Source: Aquimarina sp. MAR_2010_214 (GTDB lineage: Bacteria; Bacteroidota; Bacteroidia; Flavobacteriales; Flavobacteriaceae). Taken from it: 64,000 bases of DNA. The notes under the pieces are model-generated. The model was given only the letters and a program-made list of their open reading frames with translations, did not search any database and had not been told where the DNA came from. Both the position numbers and the translations under genes were made by a program. The stretch covers positions 3,906,001 to 3,970,000 of the forward strand of contig NZ_PJMS01000001.1 in the NCBI RefSeq assembly GCF_002846555.1, written 5' to 3'. Shown here in pieces: positions 1 to 8,698 of the stretch (position 1 is the stretch's first letter; each line of letters starts with the position of its first letter).

Positions 1-27
1 AGGCAGTATTCTCTTTATTTTCATAAC

Positions 28-762
28 TTATTGCAAAGTCTTTTCTATATATTCTTCACCATTATATTTTAATACTGTTTTCATGGTTGTAACCTTTTCC
101 ATAGAGTCGCAATCGTTATTTTTATCTATATAATTTTTGGTTTTAGTAATTTTATTTTTTGCTAAAATATTGTAATAACTGTTTGTTTTACTAGCCGTTA
201 TAATGAGTGTTTTTTTGTGATCAATGAATTCGCCAATACAATCCGTATCCCATTCACCACCATAATCCATTACATCATAGTTTTTTAAAATCCTTTTCAG
301 AGTATTCTTTGACTTTATGAATAAGGAAATTGTTGTATTACTATATGGGTTAGCTTTAGACATCCCGTAATAATGAACTCTTATTCCAAATGCTCGATTC
401 TTTTCTGAAATTTTATACGGAGCAGTGTCTATTGTTATTTTCGTCAATACTACTGCATCAGAAACCCAATTATTTGTTGTAGAGCTCTCAAAGTATGTAT
501 TAATTATTTTTCCTGTTTCATTATTTACTATTAATATATAACTGTTGAGTTCAAAATAGTGTTCTTCTTCATCTACAATTTCTGGAATTACGATAATTAT
601 TTCTTTGGCATTATTTGGTAGTGCTTTAGAAATAATCAAATCATTTTTAATCTTTGACTTATCCAAATTAAGTTGATTTATAACACTATTAATTAGGGTT
701 GAATCTTGAGAAAAGGAATTCAAACTAATTAAAAAAAACAATATTATTGTACAATGTTTCAT
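28..762 (-). CDS. Secreted protein of unknown function
   Basis: I do not recognise this family. The frame opens at 777 with TTG, but the ATG at 762 gives a better protein of 244 residues starting MKHCTIILFF, so I chose that. Residues 1-18 form a signal peptide (hydrophobic run, then NSFSQ|DS), so the product is probably periplasmic or outer-membrane associated. The rest is a soluble mixed sequence with many Ile, Lys, Asn and Thr, including an acidic IVDEEEHYFEL stretch, and no membrane segment. It stands alone, with about 370 bases of noncoding DNA upstream. No catalytic motif is visible. Confidence 0.75.
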   Translation of the reverse strand: MKHCTIILFFLISLNSFSQDSTLINSVINQLNLDKSKIKNDLIISKALPNNAKEIIIVIPEIVDEEEHYFELNSYILIVNNETGKIINTYFESSTTNNWVSDAVVLTKITIDTAPYKISEKNRAFGIRVHYYGMSKANPYSNTTISLFIKSKNTLKRILKNYDVMDYGGEWDTDCIGEFIDHKKTLIITASKTNSYYNILAKNKITKTKNYIDKNNDCDSMEKVTTMKTVLKYNGEEYIEKTLQ

Positions 763-1139
763 TCTATATTTTTTCAATTTATTGTAGCTGATACCTATTT
801 TAGGTATACATTATAGTTTTAATACGAATGTATAACCTTTGATATTTAATAGTGTCACCTCCTTCTTCGTTACCTTTTTTAGCTTCTCTATCTATTAGAT
901 TATTTCGCTTTGTCTAAAGCTACTTCTTTTTTTAGACTCTCTTACTACTTACATTGTTTAATGAAGTTATCTTATCAACTCGTCTTGCTCCAAACTTTTT
1001 TTAATAATGAGGCACTGTTTCATTATTGTATTATACAAAATGGCTTTTAAGCTTGGTAACAACCATATTATTTAAAAAAGCGAGAATAAATAGTTAATTA
1101 TTCTCGCATTAGTTTTGTAAATAAAACAAAAAATATTCT
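763..1139. other. Intergenic region, no gene seen
   Basis: About 377 AT-rich bases between two minus-strand genes. Stops interrupt all frames and I see no convincing small ORF. The only clear structure is the terminator hairpin at 1080-1107. The promoter of the secreted protein ending at 28 should lie at the low-coordinate side of this interval, but I found no clean TAnnTTTG box. Confidence 0.5.
1073..1107 (-). terminator. Rho-independent terminator of the permease-peptidase gene
   Basis: Ten-base perfect stem (GCGAGAATAA at 1080-1089 with TTATTCTCGC at 1098-1107) and an 8-base loop. Read on the minus strand it is followed by a run of T residues. It lies 33 bases past the stop codon of the gene ending at 1140. 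Confidence 0.8.
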
Positions 1140-4100
1140 TTAATACTCGAAAATATTATCTACAATATTCTCATCAGATCTTGTCCCATAGGGATCTATC
1201 GCAATATATACTGGTTTTTCTTTCACAATAATTTTAATTTCTGATATTTCATCATCAATTGTTGAAGACTGATAATGTAAAATTTGGTTATTTTCTCTAA
1301 CAGAAGATGGATGTGTATTAAAGACTCCTATTTTGATCGGTTCATTTATAGAAATCTGTTTAATTTCTCCAGTATCTAAAGTTTCAAATCGTTTGGCATT
1401 TACTTTTACAGTAACTTCATAAGTACCATTTGCTAATTCTTGATACGAACTATCGTCAATAACCAAGTCGTAAGTGATTACTTTTTTAAACCAATCATTT
1501 ATTAACTTATGCTGTTTTATTGGCGCTACTGCATAAATTTCTTTTAAAAAATCAATAGATGTTACTTTTAATTTATTGCTATTTCTATGTTTATCTGTTA
1601 GCGTTTTTAAAACAAGATTTACATTTTTCTCTCCAATTAAATCTCTTAATGCCAACATTACTGTTAATGCTTTTCCATAAGAAATATAACTTTGACCCAA
1701 TACTTTATACACTGGAGGCTCAATATCTCTCGCATAAGATCTTCCTAAAAAATACCTACTTCTAGCATTTTCACTCAATTCATATATGGCTCTTTTTCCA
1801 TACATTTTTTCCATAACAACGGCTTCGGTATATTTTGCAAATCCTTCTATAAATAAAGAACCTCCTGCAACTGGTTTTGCAGATAATGTGTGTCCCCACC
1901 ACTGATGACCAACTTCATGAATAGTTCTTTTGGCAACCAAATTGAAGGTATTTGGGTTATTGACATTTGACAAATACAATCTGTCTTCAACCATACTTAT
2001 AACACCTGGATGTGCAAATCCACCAAAAGACCAGTGCGATGGTAATTCTGCAATGCGTACATGATCAAATTGATATGCCCCAAAATTTTCTTGGCAATAA
2101 TCTAAGGTCTGCTTTATGCTATGTTCGATTTCTTCAATATTAAATGAGTGATTTTCATCGAAATATTGTTCAATCGAAACTCCTTTATAATTTATTTTTT
2201 TTGAAACGTATTTAGCAGAAAAATAAGCGATCATAGGCATTACTCTTTCTTTAGATTTGTAATGATAGAAGTTTCTATCATTCTCTGACCATTTATTTAT
2301 CAAATTCCCTGAACTTAATGCTGTCTGATCAGAATCAGTTGAAACTATAGTTTCAAAATGTATTCTTTCATTTTTAAAATCTTCTAATTCGATATGAGAA
2401 TCCGATATGTTTTCTTCTATTCTTTTGGGCAAATTTCTTTTCTCTCGTTCTACTCTATCTATTATTTCCAATCCAGGACTATATCCGAGCATTGGTTCAA
2501 AATCATTATGTGTAATATAAGTTCCGTTCCTTACAATGGCCCTGTTTTCTTCATATCCTTTTATTTCATTTTTCAATTCGAAATTGTATACAACAGCATC
2601 ATTAGGTTGTAGTGCTTCTTTAAATTTGAAACGATAAATACCAAAATCAGTATCCTGCTTAATTAAAGTTGCATTTTCTATAGTAATAGTTTTTAACGGA
2701 ATTCTTTCTGTTATAAATATTTCAGATAATGGTTGTTCACTACCATTTTTCAATATATAATTTGCCTTTACTGTATAACGTCTTTCTTTAGGGAAAATAG
2801 CAACTTCTATTTTTCTTGATATTGGATAGGGTCGTTCTAAACTTTCGAATTGTTTGAATTGCCTTTCGTATTGCTCTCTAAAATCTAATCTATCACTAAT
2901 GGTTTCATAATCAGACACTATATTCATATTATAAAATACCAGGCTTCCAAAACCTATAAATGATATGATTAGAAATGAAAGGCTCATTTTTTGAATTTTG
3001 GACCAATTCGTTATAAGTAATTTTAGTTTAACTGAAAAGTTTGCTACTTCACCTCTATTCCATATTTTAAATGATAATGCAATTAATAACAACCCAAAAG
3101 CCAGCCAATACAGTGCTAAATGATTAAATAGATTTGAACGTCCATAAAAACCATTCATATTTGAGTAGGAAACTCTAGGCAAAAATCCGAGACTAGTTAA
3201 AGGATGTTCTAATCCTAACACATTAGATTTTAAACTTAACAGTACAATTAAACCGAACATTCCCATTCCCATATATTTGTTTTTTGCCAAACTGCTAACA
3301 AACAAGGCTATCATAGAAAACACAGCTAGTTGTAGTCCATAATGATAATATAATGAGGCATACAGATAAAATTCAAAATTTGTATAGTTTAAACTTACTT
3401 GAAATATAATACACATTAAAATTCCTGTAGTTATTAAAATAACAGGTAACAATAGTATTGTAGAAAACTTAGATAAAAAGAATACACTGTTCTTTGTTGG
3501 TAACGCATCTACAACTAAATTAAAGTTTAAACTACGTTCTTTCCATACAATTTCTGAACTATAGAAAATGATTAGGATTAAACTAAAAAGAGTTAAAGGG
3601 TTAACTATTAAATCTATCAATTGGTTTGTAAAAGGGTACGTGTTCACTCCATATTCTCCTCCACTTACAACTGTTGAATATAATTCTGAAAACACAATAA
3701 ACAACCACATTATTAAGACAGCAATAAACGGTAAGCTTTTAAAAACGTTTTTTAATTCTAATTTTAATAAGGATAAAAATGCTAATTGTTGTGCTTTAAA
3801 ATTATAGATTGCCAGTAATGGTTTATAGTATACTAACCGCGTAGAGTCCTTTTTTACTTTTTTCTCTGTCTTAGCTTTTTTATTGATTTTTCTAAAAGAA
3901 AATACCCTGTATGTGCTTAATAAAATCCCTATAGAAATTAATATCCAAACAAGCCTATTTATTAAAAAAAGACCTGAAAATGATAACAATTGTGTATTCT
4001 TCTGAAAAGGCGTCCAATATTGTGTTTGCTCAAAAAATGCTGCAATACCAAATAGATCAGTAACCGCAGCAATAGCCATACTTTCTGGAGATGCCGGAAC

Positions 4101-4697
4101 AGATTGCGCTAATAATGGGGAATTTAAAAAAATGGAACACACAAAATACAACATGTAAACAAATACTGCACTTACATAAGTTGCAGTACTGTTTTTTGTT
4201 AATGTACTTACAGAAAATACAATAGTAGAACAGACAAAAATATTTGGTAATACAATGTACAACCAAGGTTGTAAATACGTTAATAGTTGAAAATCACTTA
4301 ATCGTTCTGGATCTAAGTTTGAAAAATAGTTTCCAAAAACATATCCTATCAAAAAAGGCGAAAATGCCAATACACTAAAAATAAATGTTCCTAAAAATCT
4401 ACTCCAGAAATAATGCTTCTTTTTTACTGAAGAACTAAAAATTAAACTCTCCATATTGTATTGCTTATCTCTAAGTATAGCACTAATGGCGAAAAACATG
4501 ATTATGAACACACTTCCTAAAGTAAAAAGACCTGTATGAAAATATACTTGATAAACAGAATTAAAATCAACTCCTTTTGGAGCAAATCCTTGTCTTCCCA
4601 CAAATATTCCTAATGCTAAAAATAGAATGGCAAATATTGGGAATGCACGTTGCTTTAATTGATAAAAAACTTCGAAATTAAATAATTGTTTAAACAT
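1140..4697 (-). CDS. ABC-2 type permease fused to M1-family metallopeptidase domain
   Basis: 1185 residues in two parts. Residues 1 to about 590 are a membrane region with two sets of about six hydrophobic segments separated by a Lys-rich cytoplasmic loop (near 270-285), as in ABC-2 permeases. Residues from about 610 to the end are an extracytoplasmic M1 (gluzincin) peptidase-like domain with the zinc motif HEVGHQWWGH near residue 925 and the third ligand Glu in FIEGFAKYTE about 20 residues later. The usual GAMEN motif is replaced by GGFAHPG, so classical aminopeptidase activity is uncertain. The gene follows its ATPase by 3 bases and ends in a strong terminator, so the two form an operon. 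The substrate is unknown; export or cleavage of peptides at the inner membrane is a guess. Confidence 0.88.
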   Translation of the reverse strand: MFKQLFNFEVFYQLKQRAFPIFAILFLALGIFVGRQGFAPKGVDFNSVYQVYFHTGLFTLGSVFIIMFFAISAILRDKQYNMESLIFSSSVKKKHYFWSRFLGTFIFSVLAFSPFLIGYVFGNYFSNLDPERLSDFQLLTYLQPWLYIVLPNIFVCSTIVFSVSTLTKNSTATYVSAVFVYMLYFVCSIFLNSPLLAQSVPASPESMAIAAVTDLFGIAAFFEQTQYWTPFQKNTQLLSFSGLFLINRLVWILISIGILLSTYRVFSFRKINKKAKTEKKVKKDSTRLVYYKPLLAIYNFKAQQLAFLSLLKLELKNVFKSLPFIAVLIMWLFIVFSELYSTVVSGGEYGVNTYPFTNQLIDLIVNPLTLFSLILIIFYSSEIVWKERSLNFNLVVDALPTKNSVFFLSKFSTILLLPVILITTGILMCIIFQVSLNYTNFEFYLYASLYYHYGLQLAVFSMIALFVSSLAKNKYMGMGMFGLIVLLSLKSNVLGLEHPLTSLGFLPRVSYSNMNGFYGRSNLFNHLALYWLAFGLLLIALSFKIWNRGEVANFSVKLKLLITNWSKIQKMSLSFLIISFIGFGSLVFYNMNIVSDYETISDRLDFREQYERQFKQFESLERPYPISRKIEVAIFPKERRYTVKANYILKNGSEQPLSEIFITERIPLKTITIENATLIKQDTDFGIYRFKFKEALQPNDAVVYNFELKNEIKGYEENRAIVRNGTYITHNDFEPMLGYSPGLEIIDRVEREKRNLPKRIEENISDSHIELEDFKNERIHFETIVSTDSDQTALSSGNLINKWSENDRNFYHYKSKERVMPMIAYFSAKYVSKKINYKGVSIEQYFDENHSFNIEEIEHSIKQTLDYCQENFGAYQFDHVRIAELPSHWSFGGFAHPGVISMVEDRLYLSNVNNPNTFNLVAKRTIHEVGHQWWGHTLSAKPVAGGSLFIEGFAKYTEAVVMEKMYGKRAIYELSENARSRYFLGRSYARDIEPPVYKVLGQSYISYGKALTVMLALRDLIGEKNVNLVLKTLTDKHRNSNKLKVTSIDFLKEIYAVAPIKQHKLINDWFKKVITYDLVIDDSSYQELANGTYEVTVKVNAKRFETLDTGEIKQISINEPIKIGVFNTHPSSVRENNQILHYQSSTIDDEISEIKIIVKEKPVYIAIDPYGTRSDENIVDNIFEY

Positions 4698-4700
4698 AGT

Positions 4701-5588
4701 TTAGGACTTTTTAGATTGATTATTAAAAAGTGTAGCGAAATAAAAATCTTCTAAATTGGGTTTAATTAAATTGAAATCTTCTTCTGGTTTTGAGTCCGAT
4801 AATACCCTTATTTGTGTATTCCCAGAAACTAACTTTGTTGAAATAAGATTGAATGTTTTTTTATAAGCTTCAATGTCTTTTTTTGGAATAATCTTACTCC
4901 AAATCTTACCTTCTATACTTGCCACTAAAGCTGTTGGATTCCCCTCGGAAATAATTTCTCCGTTTGAAAGTATTGCCATTTTCGGACATAAATTTTTGAC
5001 ATCTTCTACAATGTGTGTAGATAAGATGACGATGACATTCTCTCCTATTTCACTTAATAAATTTAAAAATCGATTACTTTCTTCTGGATCCAAACCAGCT
5101 GTAGGCTCATCTACAATAATTATTTTCGGATTTGCTAACAATGCTTGTGCAATACCAAATCGCTGACGCATTCCACCAGAAAATGTATAAACAGCCTTTT
5201 TTCTGTGTTGATATAGATTTACTTGTTGTAATAAAGCAGTAACTTGTTCTTTACGCTGTTTTTTATTAATGATTCCTTTTAAAACGGCTAAGTGGTTTAG
5301 CAATTTTTCTGCAGAAATTTTTGGGTACACTCCAAATTCTTGTGGTAAATACCCTAAATGTTTTCTAATACCTTCTGGGTTTTGTATGATATTTGAATTA
5401 TTGAATGAAATAGTTCCAGAAGTAGGTTTTTGCAAAGAAGCAATGGTTCTCATTAAAGAAGACTTTCCTGCCCCATTTGCGCCTAACAAACCAAACATGC
5501 CGTTTGTGATTTCCAAATTAATTCCGCTTAATGCTTTTACTCCGTTAGGATAAGTTTTGCTTAGGTTATTGATTTTTAATGTATTCAT
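4701..5588 (-). CDS. ABC transporter ATP-binding protein
   Basis: 295 residues, a cytoplasmic ATPase that should power the permease-peptidase encoded 3 bases downstream. It has Walker A GANGAGKSS (about residues 35-43), a Q-loop region YLPQEFG, signature FSGGMRQR, Walker B IIIVDEPTAGLDPEE and switch His in STHIVED. The C-terminal 80 residues are the extra domain often seen in ABC-2 exporter ATPases. It is transcribed away from the LytS/LytTR pair starting at 5797; the 208 bases between them should hold both promoters. In related arrangements such two-component pairs control the adjacent exporter, but that link is inferred here from position only. Confidence 0.9.
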   Translation of the reverse strand: MNTLKINNLSKTYPNGVKALSGINLEITNGMFGLLGANGAGKSSLMRTIASLQKPTSGTISFNNSNIIQNPEGIRKHLGYLPQEFGVYPKISAEKLLNHLAVLKGIINKKQRKEQVTALLQQVNLYQHRKKAVYTFSGGMRQRFGIAQALLANPKIIIVDEPTAGLDPEESNRFLNLLSEIGENVIVILSTHIVEDVKNLCPKMAILSNGEIISEGNPTALVASIEGKIWSKIIPKKDIEAYKKTFNLISTKLVSGNTQIRVLSDSKPEEDFNLIKPNLEDFYFATLFNNQSKKS

Positions 5589-5761
5589 AAGTGATGCTTT
5601 AAAAATTACATCACAAATGTGTTGAGTTTCCTATTCTTCTAAAATTAAAAATGACGTATAACTCCCCTTTTATCATACATATTACCATACTTACATCAAA
5701 ACTAAGTTCAACCAAAAAACAATTAGGTTCATCACACTTTTTATTGTGTATATCAATATAA

Positions 5762-5792
5762 TTGTGAAAACTCAAGAACATTAGTAGCTTTG
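5762..5792 (+). promoter_or_regulatory. Bacteroidota-type promoter overlapping the LytS start
   Basis: TTG at 5762-5764, a 20-base spacer and TAGCTTTG at 5785-5792 match the Flavobacterium consensus TTG-N17-23-TAnnTTTG. The box ends only four bases before the ATG at 5797, so transcription would begin at or near the start codon. Confidence 0.5.
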
Positions 5793-5796
5793 GTAT

Positions 5797-6927
5797 ATGA
5801 TTGAGTTTTTAAAAAAATACAAAGCTTTTTTTATAGGGTTAATTATTATTCCAATATTTTACCTATTGGACTACACAGAGTATGTAAACATCCCAAATGA
5901 TCAACCAATTGAAGTACTTATTATTACACTATTTTGGGGATTAATAATTGCCATACCAATTCATAATTACAACTACTTAAAAAGAAAAAAAAGAACGGTA
6001 TTAAGAATAGTAATTTTAATTATTCTCTTCTTTATTGCATTGGCTATTGATTCTTATATGAGAATGCCAGATAACCCAATTACATTCATTCTTTTAATGG
6101 GTTTTTGGTTTGGATTTGCATACATATTGGTACCTACATTTATCAAAAAATATTGGAAATTGATAACATTTATTTATGTACCAATATTTTTATACTTCAT
6201 CTATTTAAGACTCTTTTCTGGAAATTTGGAAGCTTATCTAAAGATTAAGGACGATTTTCCTATTTATATATTCTTTTTACCAATACCAATCTTGTTTCTT
6301 GTCTGGGCATTTGAGCAATGGAAATGGTTACAAAATTTAAAAGCTGAAAAAGCAAAAACCGAATTATCCTTATTGCGATCACAAATAAATCCTCACTTTT
6401 TCTTTAATACCTTGAATAATCTTTATGCCTTAACTATAAAAAACTCAAAACAAGCTCCTGATGTAATTCTGAAATTATCAGACATGATGCGTTACACTAT
6501 TTACGAGGGAGAAAAAGAAACTGTAAAACTTTTAGATGAAATTGAATATTTAAACAACTATATAGAATTACATAAAATTCGATACAAAAAATCCGTAGAA
6601 ATTACTTTTGATCATAATAATGTTGATACTCATTTAGATATTGCACCTTTATTATACATTATCCTTTTAGAAAATGCTTTTAAACATGGTGTTGAAACAC
6701 TTTCCGAAAATGCCTTTATTCATATCAACTTATATGATGACAACGACTTTATTTATTTCAAAATAGAAAATAATTTTGATCAGAAGGAAAATAATAATGC
6801 AAACGGAATAGGCATACAAAACCTTAAAAGAAGGCTATCTTTATTGTACAATCAAAAACATGAGTTAATTGTAGATGAAACGAGTGACATCTATAAATCA
6901 ACTTTAAAAATTTCAAAACATGCTTAA
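5797..6927 (+). CDS. LytS-family sensor histidine kinase
   Basis: 376 residues. The N-terminal half has about six membrane segments (residues 10-180). The second half is a His_kinase (PF06580) module: phospho-acceptor His in QINPHFFFNTLNNLYAL near residue 200, then an HATPase-like domain with the N-box LENAFKHG near residue 290 and a glycine motif NGIGIQNLKRRL. The short core without a DHp HExxP-type motif is typical of LytS/YehU kinases. The stop overlaps the start of the response regulator by 8 bases, so the two are translationally coupled. The signal is unknown. It is divergent from the ABC exporter genes and may control them. Confidence 0.9.
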   Translation: MIEFLKKYKAFFIGLIIIPIFYLLDYTEYVNIPNDQPIEVLIITLFWGLIIAIPIHNYNYLKRKKRTVLRIVILIILFFIALAIDSYMRMPDNPITFILLMGFWFGFAYILVPTFIKKYWKLITFIYVPIFLYFIYLRLFSGNLEAYLKIKDDFPIYIFFLPIPILFLVWAFEQWKWLQNLKAEKAKTELSLLRSQINPHFFFNTLNNLYALTIKNSKQAPDVILKLSDMMRYTIYEGEKETVKLLDEIEYLNNYIELHKIRYKKSVEITFDHNNVDTHLDIAPLLYIILLENAFKHGVETLSENAFIHINLYDDNDFIYFKIENNFDQKENNNANGIGIQNLKRRLSLLYNQKHELIVDETSDIYKSTLKISKHA

Positions 6928-7621
6928 ATATATAATTATTGATGACGAACCTTTAGCTCATGAAATTATAGAAGAATTTTGTAGTATGTTACCACATGTT
7001 CAATTAAAAAAGAATTGCTATAGTGCTATGGAAGCCATGCAGTTTTTAAATGAAAACACCGTAGATTTTATGTTTTTAGATATCAATATGCCTAAATTAA
7101 AAGGATTAGATTTTTTAAAAACTTTGACCAAACCTCCTAAAACTATTATAACAACAGCATATAAAGAACATGCTTTAGAAGGGTTTGAACTTAATGTTGT
7201 TGACTATATATTAAAGCCTTTTAGCTTTGACCGCTTGGTAAAAGCAGTAAATAAAGTTTCAGATAATCAAGTAACAAAAATACTTGTTAAAGATGACTCA
7301 AGTAAAACAACTTCTACTCGATTCTTCATTAAAGGAGATAAAAAGCATCATCAAATTGATTTGAATGATTTATTATTTATTGAAGCCTACGGAAACTACA
7401 CCAAACTCTTTTTAAGAGATGAAATGATTATAAGTCACGAAAAAATATCTCATTATGAGTCAACTCTAAATAATAATGACTTTTTGAGAGTTCATAAATC
7501 GTTTATTGTCGCAATAGAAAAAATAAAATTTATAGAAGGTAATCGTATTTTAATCAATGAACATAAAGTTCCAATTGGTCAAACATATAAAAGCAACGTT
7601 AATAAACTGTATAACAACTGA
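6920..7621 (+). CDS. LytTR-family response regulator
   Basis: 233 residues. Residues 1-115 are a receiver domain with the acidic pair in IIDDEPLAHE, phospho-acceptor Asp in FMFLDINMPK (about residue 54), the conserved Thr in IITTAY and Lys in ILKPFSFDR. Residues about 135-230 form a LytTR DNA-binding domain (LFIEAYGNYTKLF, then FLRVHKSFIV). It overlaps the kinase gene by 8 bases and is its cognate regulator. The window holds two other pairs of the same type (30390-32121 and 39923-41691). Confidence 0.92.
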   Translation: MLKYIIIDDEPLAHEIIEEFCSMLPHVQLKKNCYSAMEAMQFLNENTVDFMFLDINMPKLKGLDFLKTLTKPPKTIITTAYKEHALEGFELNVVDYILKPFSFDRLVKAVNKVSDNQVTKILVKDDSSKTTSTRFFIKGDKKHHQIDLNDLLFIEAYGNYTKLFLRDEMIISHEKISHYESTLNNNDFLRVHKSFIVAIEKIKFIEGNRILINEHKVPIGQTYKSNVNKLYNN

Positions 7622-7735
7622 TAAACCCGATACACTACCCGTCTATCGACAAACTCAAGGTAAACACTACCTAAATGCATTATAATACTTCTAATATTCT
7701 AATTGCAAAATGACTTAAGAAACTATATTCGCGCC

Positions 7736-8635
7736 ATGTGGATGTATTTAGGCTTATTGGCAGCACTTTTTTTAGGATTACACAATTTATGTAAAAAACA
7801 TGCAGTACAAGGAAATGAAGTTTTTCCGGTACTTTTGGGCACTATTTCTAGCGGGTTTTTATTTATAGCTACCTTTTATCTATTATCTATTTTTTATCCT
7901 GACTATGCTTTAGATAATGGCTATAATTTTCAGGATATTTCTTGGCAAACGCATGGTTTTATTTTTATAAAATCTACTATTATGGCTGGTTCTTGGGTTT
8001 TAGCCTATCAAGCTTTAAAACATTTACCCATTACTATTGTCACTCCAATACGTTCAGCTGGACCATTTTTCACCTTTATTGGTGCTATTATAATTTATAA
8101 AGAAAGCCCTAATTTGTACCAATGGATAGGGTTTTTCATAATTATTTTTTCAGTGATTTTATATTCTAGAATTGGTAAAAAAGAAGGGTTAAATTTTAAA
8201 CGTAATAAATGGATATTTGCTATTATTGGCGCTACATTTTTAGGTGCTAGTAGTGGTTTGTATGATAAGTTTTTAATTCAAAATTTAAGTTTAAATCCAC
8301 AAACCTTACAATTTTGGTTTTGTATATATACCATACTAATTTTGCTGGTTATCTTAACCTTTACATGGTTTCCGTATACCGAAAAACGAAAAGAGTTTAA
8401 ATTTCGATGGTCTATTGTTGCTGTTGGTGTCTTATTACAAGCTGCAGATTATTTCTATTTTAAAGCCTTGCAAGATCCTGATGCACTAATCATGTTATTA
8501 TCTGCTATAAAAAGAAGTCAAATACTAATTGCTGTCGTAGTTGGTGGTCTTCTCTTTAAAGAGAAAAATAAACGAAAGAAATTAGTACCATTATTAGGTA
8601 TTATGATAGGAGTTTTTTTGATTTTGTATTCATAA
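7736..8635 (+). CDS. EamA/DMT-family membrane transporter
   Basis: About 299 residues with ten hydrophobic segments in two halves of five, the drug/metabolite transporter layout. An open frame can start with TTG at 7703, but the ATG at 7736 (MWMYLGLLAALFLG) begins directly at the first membrane segment and is preferred; an ATG at 7742 is an alternative. Features include the GPFFTFIGAIIIYKE helix and a C-terminal AIKRSQILIAVVVGGLLFKEK stretch typical of EamA halves. The substrate cannot be told. It follows the LytTR gene by about 115 bases on the same strand but may have its own promoter. Confidence 0.85.
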   Translation: MWMYLGLLAALFLGLHNLCKKHAVQGNEVFPVLLGTISSGFLFIATFYLLSIFYPDYALDNGYNFQDISWQTHGFIFIKSTIMAGSWVLAYQALKHLPITIVTPIRSAGPFFTFIGAIIIYKESPNLYQWIGFFIIIFSVILYSRIGKKEGLNFKRNKWIFAIIGATFLGASSGLYDKFLIQNLSLNPQTLQFWFCIYTILILLVILTFTWFPYTEKRKEFKFRWSIVAVGVLLQAADYFYFKALQDPDALIMLLSAIKRSQILIAVVVGGLLFKEKNKRKKLVPLLGIMIGVFLILYS

Positions 8636-8698
8636 TTAGTACTATAGATAATAATCCCTCTTCACTCCTAGTCCATCAATAAACTTAAAAGCTATATA

